DNA of 11,844 nucleotides from JADJNW01 sp964517175 (GTDB lineage Bacteria; Bacteroidota; Bacteroidia; Chitinophagales; Saprospiraceae). Shown piece after piece: positions 1 to 6,298 of this stretch; within the stretch, counting starts at the first letter, position 1; each line of letters opens with the position of its first letter. The notes beneath the pieces were generated by a model. The model had not been told where the DNA came from. It saw only the letters and a list, made by a program, of their open reading frames with translations, and did no database searches. Location: positions 1 to 11,844 of the forward strand of contig CAZFBU010000138.1 in NCBI GenBank assembly GCA_964517175.1. Direction: 5' to 3'. Both the position numbers and the translations under genes were made by a program.

Positions 1-765
1 AGTGCCATTCCATTCGCCTTCGCTTACGGTCAATACGAAGTTGCCTTCACCGAGCACTTTATGGATTTTGGTGTATTTGAACATGTTGTTCTGAGAAGTG
101 AGATACTCCACAGCCTCAATAATTCCTGACAAACCATCTTTAATATCAGGGTTGTGCTGGTCGTATTGCTCGGCACTGATATAATCGGTGATTTTACTTG
201 GGTTTTTACCCATCAGAATGTCTTCTACCAATGCCTTTGCCAGCGCTTTATTTTCTTCAGTCTTCTCTAAATCTTTGATTTCCGCAGGGCCATCGGTTTG
301 GGTTCTACCATTGGCGGTTTCCTTTACCAAAGGCGTCAAGGCATCCCAGTGTTCGGCTACTTTTCCATTTTCATCAAGTCGGATAATATCAAACGACACC
401 ATCTCATCTGCTCCAAATGGCTTGGCATTTCGCCAAATGTTGTGCATAAAGACATAATTACCATCTTGGAACATCCGGATGTTCTCGGCAGTCGTTCCGT
501 TTTCTTGCAGAACAGGTAGCATTTGAATAAATGGCTCCAGCCCTGTGGGAATAAATGGATTGTGCTGAATGTAATCGGCATTGGCGACTTCGCGCATTGT
601 GGTCGTATCACCTTTTAGAACAGCACCTAAAAAAGTACCTACGGTTTCTTTTTCACTCATTGTTGAAGTTTTTGATTGATTATTCTCGCTTGTAGTTTCT
701 GTTTTTGTTGAGTTGCAGGAGGCGAGAAGACCTGCCAGACCCAAAACGATGATTACTTTTCTCAT
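1..765 (-). CDS. SnoaL-like (NTF2-fold) lipoprotein with two tandem domains, 3' end outside window
   Basis: Open through 255 codons from the ATG at 765 to the window edge, so the C-terminus is missing. Residues 1-17 form a lipoprotein signal: charged MRK, a hydrophobic stretch, then lipobox LLASC with Cys17. A low-complexity Ser/Thr linker follows. Two SnoaL-like halves come next: residues about 37-145 contain YIQHNPFIPTGLEPF and end near VAEHWDAL, and a second copy from about 160 contains YDQHNPDIKDGL. This resembles predicted SnoaL-like aldol-condensation/polyketide-cyclase proteins (COG4922 type); the true substrate is unknown. An in-frame ATG at 660 would give a cytoplasmic form, but the lipobox favours 765. 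It is divergent from the HxlR regulator, and its promoter overlaps a palindrome, so repression by that regulator is likely (inference). Confidence 0.85.
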   Translation of the reverse strand, partial: MRKVIIVLGLAGLLASCNSTKTETTSENNQSKTSTMSEKETVGTFLGAVLKGDTTTMREVANADYIQHNPFIPTGLEPFIQMLPVLQENGTTAENIRMFQDGNYVFMHNIWRNAKPFGADEMVSFDIIRLDENGKVAEHWDALTPLVKETANGRTQTDGPAEIKDLEKTEENKALAKALVEDILMGKNPSKITDYISAEQYDQHNPDIKDGLSGIIEAVEYLTSQNNMFKYTKIHKVLGEGNFVLTVSEGEWNGT

Positions 766-778
766 TTGATTAAAATTT

Positions 779-862
779 ATTACTTTTGTTACGCAAGCAA
801 AATTATAAAATAACTTTCAATTCACAAGTTATTTTGAAAATAAATTGCATTTTGCAAGTAAT
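779..862. promoter_or_regulatory. Nested inverted repeats, probable HxlR operator
   Basis: A perfect palindrome with 10-bp arms, AAAATAACTT (807-816) and AAGTTATTTT (826-835), has a 9-bp spacer. It is enclosed by a second pair, ATTACTT (779-785) and AAGTAAT (856-862), with almost the same centre (about 821). The four half-sites fit WTWACTT. Inner and outer half-sites are 30-31 bp apart, about three helical turns, so two dimers could bind on one face of the DNA. The region lies between a divergent HxlR gene and its neighbour, where autoregulatory operators of this family usually sit. Binding is inferred. Confidence 0.6.
798..827 (-). promoter_or_regulatory. Bacteroidota-type promoter for the SnoaL-like lipoprotein
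   Basis: On the minus strand, TAATTTTG (805 to 798) matches the Bacteroidota -7 element TAnnTTTG. A TTG (827 to 825) lies 19 nt upstream, as expected for the -33 element. The ATG is 32 nt downstream of the -7 element. The promoter is overlapped by the palindrome at 807-835, so a protein bound there would block it. Confidence 0.6.
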
Positions 863-878
863 TTAACGTAGGCTTAAC

Positions 879-1328
879 ATGACACACAAATTTCGCTGTG
901 ACTGCCCGTTTACTTCAGCCCTTGACATTTTGGGTGATAGATGGATATTGGTTATTGTAAAGCAAATGCTGATCGAAGGCAAAGAAACTTTTAAAGACTT
1001 TACGGAAAGTGAAGAAGCCATTGCTACCAATATTCTTTCGGCCAAACTCAAACTTTTGGAGGAAGTGGGAATCGTCCTTAAAACAAAACGATCGGATAAT
1101 AAAAAGAGCAATCTCTATCTATTAACTGACAAAGGCTTGGCTTTGACGCCTGTTTTAGTAGAACTAGCTTTTTGGAGCGATAAAAATCTTAGAGACATCC
1201 ATCCGACTATTTTAAATGGAGAGGCAATGGAATTATTACGTCATGACAAAGTAGCTTTTGCGAGTGAGTTAGAAAAAAAATACAGGGAAAAACTGACTAC
1301 AATATTGTGTAATAGCGATAGCGGGTGA
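879..1328 (+). CDS. HxlR-family winged-helix transcriptional regulator
   Basis: A 149-residue protein with the HxlR signature: N-terminal RCDCPFTSALDILGDRWIL (residues 6-24), the recognition region around ATNILSAKLKLLEEVGIV (about 49-66), then the wing and LYLLTDKGLAL (about 79-89). HxlR proteins are usually 100-150 residues and bind palindromes as dimers. Cys9, just before Pro10, is the conserved N-terminal cysteine that serves as a redox sensor in some members (HypR, for example); Cys7 adds a second thiol. The C-terminal 45 residues extend past the usual domain. Start at 879 chosen because the conserved motif begins at once after it. It most likely controls itself and the divergent lipoprotein gene. 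The inducing signal is unknown; a reactive electrophile or oxidant is a family-based guess. Confidence 0.9.
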   Translation: MTHKFRCDCPFTSALDILGDRWILVIVKQMLIEGKETFKDFTESEEAIATNILSAKLKLLEEVGIVLKTKRSDNKKSNLYLLTDKGLALTPVLVELAFWSDKNLRDIHPTILNGEAMELLRHDKVAFASELEKKYREKLTTILCNSDSG

Positions 1329-1361
1329 AGTGCCAGAATCAAGCTCTGTGCATTAAATTAA

Positions 1362-1441
1362 CTTTTGTGGTGGCGGACAGAAAATCGCTTCGAAGTCCGC
1401 TACTGCCCTTATACTTGATCATTAGCTCCTACTACAAAAAG
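1362..1441. repeat. Imperfect palindromic element, possible dispersed intergenic repeat
   Basis: The interval between the HxlR gene and the next ORF has related ends, CTTTTGTGGTGG (1362-1373) and CCTACTACAAAAAG (1428-1441), that pair imperfectly. Inside are GCGGAC (1373-1378), GTCCGC (1395-1400) and the palindrome CTTCGAAG (1388-1395). No protein is encoded. It could be a small non-autonomous repeat or a degenerate hairpin ending the HxlR transcript. There is no T-run directly after the inner stem, so a classic terminator is not supported. Confidence 0.35.
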
Positions 1442-1473
1442 CAAAGCAATATTTTTTAATAAAATGCAGAAAT

Positions 1474-1740
1474 ATGTCGGACAACAAAGATTATTCAAAA
1501 ATGGCACCTGAAGCGTTGCGGACAGAAGAGAAAAAGATCAAAAAGATGGAGATTACGTCTGCCGTAATAATTGGGTTTCTGATGGGAGTTATCATTTATG
1601 GCGTGGCGAAGAACGGTATTGGGTTGATCTATATTTTTATTCCACTGCTTCTGATAACCGGAATGGTCAGGCATTCACAAAAACTTAAACGCAATCTCAG
1701 GCAAATACAAGCTGCAATGAATGCAAAAAACACCCGGTAA
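1474..1740 (+). CDS. Small two-helix membrane protein of unknown function
   Basis: This encodes 88 residues. Residues 1-26 are charged and contain APEALRTEEKKIKKME, followed by two hydrophobic helices (about 27-45 and 49-66) separated by a short KNG turn, then a basic C-terminal tail. This layout resembles small Bacteroidota proteins with an N-terminal 'xxLSxEELxKxEKxLK' stretch and two membrane helices, some of which are annotated as 'redox-active disulfide protein 2'. It has no cysteine, so that name would mislead here. By the positive-inside rule both ends are probably cytoplasmic. ATG at 1474 chosen; an ATG at 1464 is out of frame and soon stops. It converges on cusB with no clear terminator between them. 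Function unknown. Confidence 0.65.
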   Translation: MSDNKDYSKMAPEALRTEEKKIKKMEITSAVIIGFLMGVIIYGVAKNGIGLIYIFIPLLLITGMVRHSQKLKRNLRQIQAAMNAKNTR

Positions 1741-1842
1741 AGGTAAAAGCCAATGGCATAACCACCTGCTACGAGCTATCTAACCTTGTGAAAGTTGAGT
1801 AATTCGATGAACTCTCGGTTGAAACGCTGATATAATTTCAAA

Positions 1843-2030
1843 TCACCGAATCTCCGCCACCACCTTCCCGCAGGTCAGCATTTCATNNNNNNNNNNNNNN
1901 NNNNNNNNNNNNNNNNNNNNNNNNNNNNNNNNNNNNNNNNNNNNNNNNNNNNNNNNNNNNNNNNNNNNNNNNNNNNNNNNNNNNNNTCACCGAATCTCCG
2001 CCACCACCTTCCCGCAGGTCAGCATTTCAT
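1843..2030. other. Assembly gap (N at 1887-1986) flanked by an identical 44-bp overlap
   Basis: The 44 bases at 1843-1886, immediately left of the N run, are identical to the 44 bases at 1987-2030, immediately right of it. Both copies carry the last codons and stop of cusB. This is the signature of two contig ends that overlap but were not merged, so the real sequence is probably continuous and 144 bp shorter. The 102 bp at 1741-1842 lie between the small membrane protein and the cusB stop and hold no supported gene or strong terminator. Confidence 0.9.
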
Positions 2031-3708
2031 TGCCGTAGTAGGGGTTACGGATTTCCGCCTCCGTGCTGAGCCAGTAGCCACCTTTGTTGCTATTTGCCAT
2101 GGGGCAAAATTGTACGAATAGCGGTTCCTGCAACGGTCCGAAGATTTCCATCAAATCTGCCATGCGATCGGAGAGGGGCGTGAACTGCTTGCGCATGCCG
2201 GCGAGGCTGTTGGCGTTCACTACTTTCTGTGTCAAATCCTGCAACACTTCCTGATACGCCATCCAGCTTTCGTGGGCTGCTTCACCGAAAACGCTCATCG
2301 GCACATGGCTGATGGCTTTCGCCAAATCGGCTGCGTGCCGCCGCGCCGGGGCTTCATCGGAAGCGACCAGGGCGTTTTTCATTTGTAAATAGGCATTTAC
2401 CACCTTCCAGAGTTCTTGTTTGGCGGGTTGATTGATGGCAATCGGTTCGGTAGGCAAACCACCCGAACCTTTGGCGCTCATCATGCTTTCCTTGCCCGCC
2501 AGTTGCGCCGCCGCGTCAATCGCAAAAGTGCCATTCGTCACCACAAAATCGCCCGCTTTCAAACCCTGTTCAATCACGTAGCTATCGCCCAGCGCCGGAC
2601 CAAGCGTCACTTCCCGCATCATAAAGGTCGGCGCTTCGGCAGCAATATCTTGCAGATAAACCACGGAGCGTTTGCCCGTCCACAAAACTGCTGACTTCGG
2701 TACGGTGAGTTGATCGGATTGCCCGGAAACCGCTGCCTGCAATTCCGCCGTCGCAAACATTTCCGGCTTTAGTTTTCCACCCGGATTGGCAATTTCCACC
2801 CGTACATCCGCGGTCCGGCTTCGCGGATCAACGATCGGATCGATGAATGAAATGCGACTTTTAAACGCCTCGCCCGGCAGCGAAGCCACGGTGAACTCCA
2901 CCTGATTACCTTGCCTGATCCAGGGCAGATCGCTTTCGTACGCATCGAAGAGCACCCACACGCGCGACAGGTTTGCCACGGTGAGGAGTGCCGCGCCGCG
3001 CTGCACGTAGTCGCCGAGGTTGACTTTTTTCATCAGCACAATGCCGCTTACATCCGATTGAAGATCAAAGGTTTCCTTCGGTTTTCCGGCGGCTTCGATG
3101 ACGTCAATCTGCTCATCCGTGAGTTTCCAGTTCTTGAGCTTTTCGCGGGCAGCTTTGTACAATGCGGGCGTTGTGGCTTTCAACTTTATGGCTTGAAACA
3201 GTTCTTCCTGCGCCGTCACCAGCTCCGGCGAATAGACTTTGGCGATGACCTGCCCTTTGCGCACGCTTTCGCCGGTGAAATTGACCAGCAACTGTTCGAT
3301 ACGGCCCGGCAGATGCGCCGATTGGGTGTAAATCTGCCGTTCATCTGCCGCGACTTTCCCATTCAAACGAATGGTTTTCATCATATCGCCGCGCACTACT
3401 TCGGTGGTCTGCACCTGCGCCAGGTACATGGCGGTGTTCGACATGCGAATGGCTTCGGGATTTACATCATCATCCGATTCCGAGCCGAGCGATATCAGGT
3501 CCATGCCACAAATGGGACAGGTACCCGGTCCATCCTGCCGTATCTGCGGGTGCATGGAGCAGGTCCAGACTTCATTGCTCGCTTCGGTCGTATCATGGAT
3601 ATGCTCGGCTTCCACCGAATTTCCACCAAAAATCCATTTGCCCAGCAGCAAACCCAGCGCCAGGGTGATCACGCCGACCAAAATGTATTTGCCAATATTT
3701 TTCATCAT
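1987..3708 (-). CDS. cusB: CusB-type periplasmic adaptor of a Cu/Ag RND efflux system
   Basis: A 573-residue membrane-fusion protein that links the CusA pump to the outer-membrane channel. An N-terminal anchor (about 6-29) is followed by a heavy-metal-binding domain with WTCSMHP (Cys50, Met52, His53) and CPICGMDL (Cys64, Cys67, Met69). The adaptor core follows, with beta-barrel, lipoyl halves (GESVRKGQVIAKVYSPEL and NLGDYVQRGAALLTV) and an alpha hairpin between them. Residues about 423-573 are a DUF3347-like domain ending in QFCPMAN, YWLS, EIRNPYYG and MLTCGK (Cys535, Cys565). Escherichia coli CusB (about 407 residues) lacks both added domains. ATG at 3708 is preferred over a GTG at 3771, because the extra 21 residues have no signal character and start inside an inverted repeat; ATG at 3705 is also possible. 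It is the last gene of the cluster. Confidence 0.93.
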   Translation of the reverse strand: MMKNIGKYILVGVITLALGLLLGKWIFGGNSVEAEHIHDTTEASNEVWTCSMHPQIRQDGPGTCPICGMDLISLGSESDDDVNPEAIRMSNTAMYLAQVQTTEVVRGDMMKTIRLNGKVAADERQIYTQSAHLPGRIEQLLVNFTGESVRKGQVIAKVYSPELVTAQEELFQAIKLKATTPALYKAAREKLKNWKLTDEQIDVIEAAGKPKETFDLQSDVSGIVLMKKVNLGDYVQRGAALLTVANLSRVWVLFDAYESDLPWIRQGNQVEFTVASLPGEAFKSRISFIDPIVDPRSRTADVRVEIANPGGKLKPEMFATAELQAAVSGQSDQLTVPKSAVLWTGKRSVVYLQDIAAEAPTFMMREVTLGPALGDSYVIEQGLKAGDFVVTNGTFAIDAAAQLAGKESMMSAKGSGGLPTEPIAINQPAKQELWKVVNAYLQMKNALVASDEAPARRHAADLAKAISHVPMSVFGEAAHESWMAYQEVLQDLTQKVVNANSLAGMRKQFTPLSDRMADLMEIFGPLQEPLFVQFCPMANSNKGGYWLSTEAEIRNPYYGNEMLTCGKVVAEIR

Positions 3709-3722
3709 ATTTAGTTTTATTC

Positions 3723-3736
3723 TTTTCAATTGAAAA
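3723..3736. promoter_or_regulatory. 14-bp perfect palindrome just upstream of cusB
   Basis: TTTTCAATTGAAAA is fully self-complementary and ends 15 bp before the cusB ATG. It lies between the large inverted repeat and the start codon. It could be an operator, or a short AT hairpin in the leader RNA. No matching Bacteroidota promoter was found beside it. Confidence 0.35.
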
Positions 3737-3743
3737 ATTTTTT

Positions 3744-3825
3744 GACAGGATGAACATGATGTATAGGACACTGCAAATTGGAAATTTGCGGTGTATAAAA
3801 TCCTGAAAATCCCGTAAATCCTGTC
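3744..3825. repeat. Long imperfect inverted repeat between copB and cusB
   Basis: The outer arms GACAGGAT (3744-3751) and ATCCTGTC (3818-3825) pair perfectly, and AT-rich flanks extend the pairing imperfectly. The inner part forms a second stem, ACACTGCAAATT (about 3768-3779) against AAATTTGCGGTGT (3782-3794), with one wobble. The right half contains 'ATCCTGAAAATCCCGTAAATC', built from short ATCCTGt/aaa units of a kind seen as dispersed intergenic repeats in several bacterial genomes (from memory). The 197-bp gap (3709-3905) contains no gene. Possible roles are RNA processing, protection of the copB 3' end, or simple repeat insertion. Confidence 0.65.
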
Positions 3826-3905
3826 TAAATATTTTTTTATTTAATTATGCTCTTTTACTTAATTGAACCGTGCAAATCAGTTGCATCCGTCAGATCCGTG
3901 TCCGA

Positions 3906-5912
3906 TCATGATTTCAAACTCGTCCGCAACAACTGCGCATTCACCGCCACGATCACCGTACTTAGGCTCATCAGCACCGCGCCCACCGCTGGATTCAGCA
4001 TAAACGCCGGGTATAAAATGCCCGCCGCCAGCGGAATTGCAATTACATTATACGCCGTTGCCCAAACCAGATTCTGGATCATTTTATCGTAAGTCTTGCG
4101 ACCAAACAGGATCAGGCTGGCGATGTCCTTTGGGTTGCTATTCACCAAAATGATGTCGGCAGTTTCCGCCGCCACATCGGTGCCCGAGCCAACAGCAATG
4201 CCGATGTTCGCCTGTGCCAGCGCCGGAGCGTCGTTTACGCCGTCGCCGGTCATTGCCACGTACTCGTCTTTTGCCTGCAAATCTTTGATGATCTTCTGCT
4301 TTTCGTGCGGTAAAACCTCTGCGTAGTAACCGTCCAGTCCAAGCTTGTCGCTGACCGCCTTTGCCGTCTGTTTGTTATCGCCGGTCGCCATGTAGAGTTT
4401 GATGCCGTTCTTGTGCAGGATTTTAATCGCTTCCGCGCTCTCCTCGCGGATTTCATCTGCTAGGGCAATGAATCCCAGTAATTTATCTTGTTGCAATACA
4501 AAAACCACCGTCTCTGCGGCATCGGATTTTGCTGCTTCAGGAATATCAATATTATGTTCCTGTAAATAGCCGGGGCTTACCACCAACATCTCCTGCCCGT
4601 CGATTTCACCCTTGATACCCTTGCCAGTAATCGCTTCAAAGTTATGCACCGCCAGCATGTTCAGCTCGCGATCCTGAGCTTCTGCAACAATGCCCGCGCC
4701 AATCGGGTGCTCGGAATTCTGCTCCAGCGAAGCCGCCGATTGCAGTATTGTATTTTCATCGGTATCGGAAACCGTTTCTACCCGGCTGACGCCGAAGTCG
4801 CCCTCGGTCAGTGTGCCGGTTTTGTCGAAGATCAACGCCGTAATCTTTCGGGCATCTTCGAATGCGGTGCGATTGCGAATCAACAAACCATTTTGCGCTG
4901 AAACCGCCGTAGAAATGGCCACCACCAGCGGAATTGCCAAGCCCAGCGCGTGCGGGCAGGAGATGACCATCACCGTCACCATGCGTGAAAGTGCAAAATT
5001 GAAATCTTTACCCAGCAACAGCCAGGTCGTTAGCGTGATGGCGCCCGCGCCAATAGCGATGAACGTCAGCCAGCGCGCTGCGCGGTTTGCGAGGTTTTGC
5101 GTTTTCGATTTGGCTTGCTGCGCCTCTTCCACGAGGTCGATCACTTTATTCAAATAACTGTCTTTGCCCGTTTTTTCGACTTTGACCTGGATTGAATTCC
5201 TGCCGTTGATCGAGCCGCCGATCAATTCGTCATTCTTGCTTTTTTTCACCGGCTTGCTTTCGCCCGTCAGCATACTTTCATCGAGGTAGCTTTCGCCTTC
5301 GGTAATTGTTCCATCCACCGGAATTTTTTCATTGGCACGTACCAGTACGATGTCACCGATTCCCAGTTCCTTGACCGGAACATCGCGCGTTTCATCACCT
5401 TCGAGCAGGTGGGCTTCGGCGGGCATCATTTTCGCCAATAACTCCAGCGAGCGGGAAGCGCTAGCCACCGAGCGCATCTCGATCCAGTGACCGAGCAGCA
5501 TGACGACGATCAGCGTTGCCAATTCCCAGAAAAAAGGCTTACCTTCTACGCCAAAAACCGTTGCAGTACTGTAGCTCCAGGCGACGACAATCGCCAGCGC
5601 AATGAGCGTCATCATGCCGGGATTTCGATCTTTAAGTTCATCCACCAAGCCCGTTAAAAATGGCCAGCCGCCATAAAAGAAAATGACGGTGGAAATGGCC
5701 GCGGTGATGTAGTTGCGCCCGGCAAATTCAATGTTGTAGCCCAGAAACTGCTGGATCATCGGCGACAGCACGAGCACCGGCACGGAAAGAGCCAATGAAA
5801 TCCAGAACCGCCGCCGAAAATCTGCGATCATGGCGTCGTGGTCGTGCCCGGCGTGATCGTGCTTTTCGTGCTCCTGATGTTGATGTTTGTTATGTTCTTT
5901 GTTGTGGTCCAT
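3906..5912 (-). CDS. copB: CopB-type P1B copper/silver-transporting ATPase
   Basis: A 668-residue P-type ATPase that uses ATP to export Cu(I), Ag(I) or possibly Cu(II) from the cytoplasm. Residues 1-28 hold nine histidines, as in CopB proteins, and there is no CxxC metal domain. Visible motifs are TGES (216-219), the membrane metal motif CPH (319-321, which separates the CopB class from CPC-type CopA), DKTGTLTEG with phosphorylated Asp363, HP (402-403), GDGVNDAPAL (556-565), and the last helices with YN and MSLST. All catalytic residues are present. ATG at 5912 chosen because the His-rich tail starts there; a 22-residue upstream extension would begin within the hairpin at 5949-5979 and is unlikely. 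Its position between a metal-binding lipoprotein and cusB suggests hand-over of exported metal to the RND system. Confidence 0.95.
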   Translation of the reverse strand: MDHNKEHNKHQHQEHEKHDHAGHDHDAMIADFRRRFWISLALSVPVLVLSPMIQQFLGYNIEFAGRNYITAAISTVIFFYGGWPFLTGLVDELKDRNPGMMTLIALAIVVAWSYSTATVFGVEGKPFFWELATLIVVMLLGHWIEMRSVASASRSLELLAKMMPAEAHLLEGDETRDVPVKELGIGDIVLVRANEKIPVDGTITEGESYLDESMLTGESKPVKKSKNDELIGGSINGRNSIQVKVEKTGKDSYLNKVIDLVEEAQQAKSKTQNLANRAARWLTFIAIGAGAITLTTWLLLGKDFNFALSRMVTVMVISCPHALGLAIPLVVAISTAVSAQNGLLIRNRTAFEDARKITALIFDKTGTLTEGDFGVSRVETVSDTDENTILQSAASLEQNSEHPIGAGIVAEAQDRELNMLAVHNFEAITGKGIKGEIDGQEMLVVSPGYLQEHNIDIPEAAKSDAAETVVFVLQQDKLLGFIALADEIREESAEAIKILHKNGIKLYMATGDNKQTAKAVSDKLGLDGYYAEVLPHEKQKIIKDLQAKDEYVAMTGDGVNDAPALAQANIGIAVGSGTDVAAETADIILVNSNPKDIASLILFGRKTYDKMIQNLVWATAYNVIAIPLAAGILYPAFMLNPAVGAVLMSLSTVIVAVNAQLLRTSLKS

Positions 5913-5948
5913 AGCTTTTTGATTTTGAATTAGGAATTTTGGGGATAA

Positions 5949-5979
5949 AGTGTGGCACATCCCGAAGATTCGCCACACT
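5949..5979 (-). other. Intercistronic RNA hairpin between the metal-binding lipoprotein gene and copB
   Basis: Perfect 8-bp arms AGTGTGGC (5949-5956) and GCCACACT (5972-5979) enclose 15 nt. On the transcribed minus strand the inner bases can form a short ATC/GAT stem around TTCGG. It starts 7 nt after the stop of the lipoprotein gene and ends 36 nt before copB. No U-run follows, so RNA processing or 3'-end protection fits better than termination. Confidence 0.55.
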
Positions 5980-5986
5980 CATCAAT

Positions 5987-6241
5987 TTAGCTTTCTTTTA
6001 CCTTCAAATCCATGCCGCAGACCGGGCACTTGCCGGCTTCGTCGTAGGTTTTTTCGCCTTCGCACTTCATTGGGCAGTAATAAACCTCGCTGACTTCCTG
6101 CGCTTCTGCTTCGGTAGCCGGCGTTTCATGCTCGTGGTCTGCGTGCTCATTTGTGCTAGTAGCATTTCCACCGCAAGCCGCGAAGAAAAATAGTGCCGTC
6201 AGTACAGCTAATACCCCAAATACGTTTCTCAGACTTTTCAT
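5987..6241 (-). CDS. Small heavy-metal-binding-domain lipoprotein
   Basis: An 84-residue protein. A signal peptide (about 1-22) ends in the lipobox-like FFAAC with Cys23, so it is probably a periplasm-facing lipoprotein. A short His/Glu-rich stretch (NEHADHEHE, about 31-39) follows. The C-terminal half is a heavy-metal-binding domain, YYCPMKCEGEKTY then KCPVCGMDL: four Cys plus Met residues. The usual CPMHPE is CPMKCEG here, a form with an extra Cys in place of the His-Pro. It lies 57 bp after cusC and 74 bp before copB. A periplasmic metal-shuttle role comparable to CusF is inferred from content and context; it is not a CusF homologue by sequence. Confidence 0.85.
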   Translation of the reverse strand: MKSLRNVFGVLAVLTALFFFAACGGNATSTNEHADHEHETPATEAEAQEVSEVYYCPMKCEGEKTYDEAGKCPVCGMDLKVKES

Positions 6242-6277
6242 AACATTCTGATTTTTAATGATTAATAATTTTAGAAA

Positions 6278-6294
6278 GGCGGCTAAAGCCCGCC
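6278..6294 (-). terminator. GC-rich hairpin after cusC, possible attenuator or weak terminator
   Basis: GGCGG (6278-6282) and CCGCC (6290-6294) pair around a 7-nt loop, with an alternative inner GGC/GCC stem. On the transcribed strand it begins 4 nt after the cusC stop and is followed by TTTCT, a weak U-tract. Genes of the same cluster continue downstream, so partial termination or RNA stabilisation is more likely than a full stop. Similar 'GGCGGGCTnnAGCCCGCC' hairpins occur as intergenic repeats in many genomes (from memory). Confidence 0.45.
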
Positions 6295-6298
6295 GGTA

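Noticed and set aside
1843..2030. True duplication of the cusB 3' end
   Set aside because: The two copies are identical and abut the N run exactly on each side, which fits unmerged contig ends far better.
2911..3714. 267-residue plus-strand open frame opposite cusB
   Set aside because: It is the antisense shadow of a clearly recognised CusB gene, has no family motif and no promoter.
3709..3771. N-terminal extension of CusB from a GTG at 3771
   Set aside because: The 21 extra residues are not signal-like and start inside the inverted repeat. The membrane anchor follows directly from the ATG at 3708.
5913..5978. 22-residue N-terminal extension of CopB
   Set aside because: It would start inside the intercistronic hairpin; the His-rich tail typical of CopB starts at the ATG at 5912.
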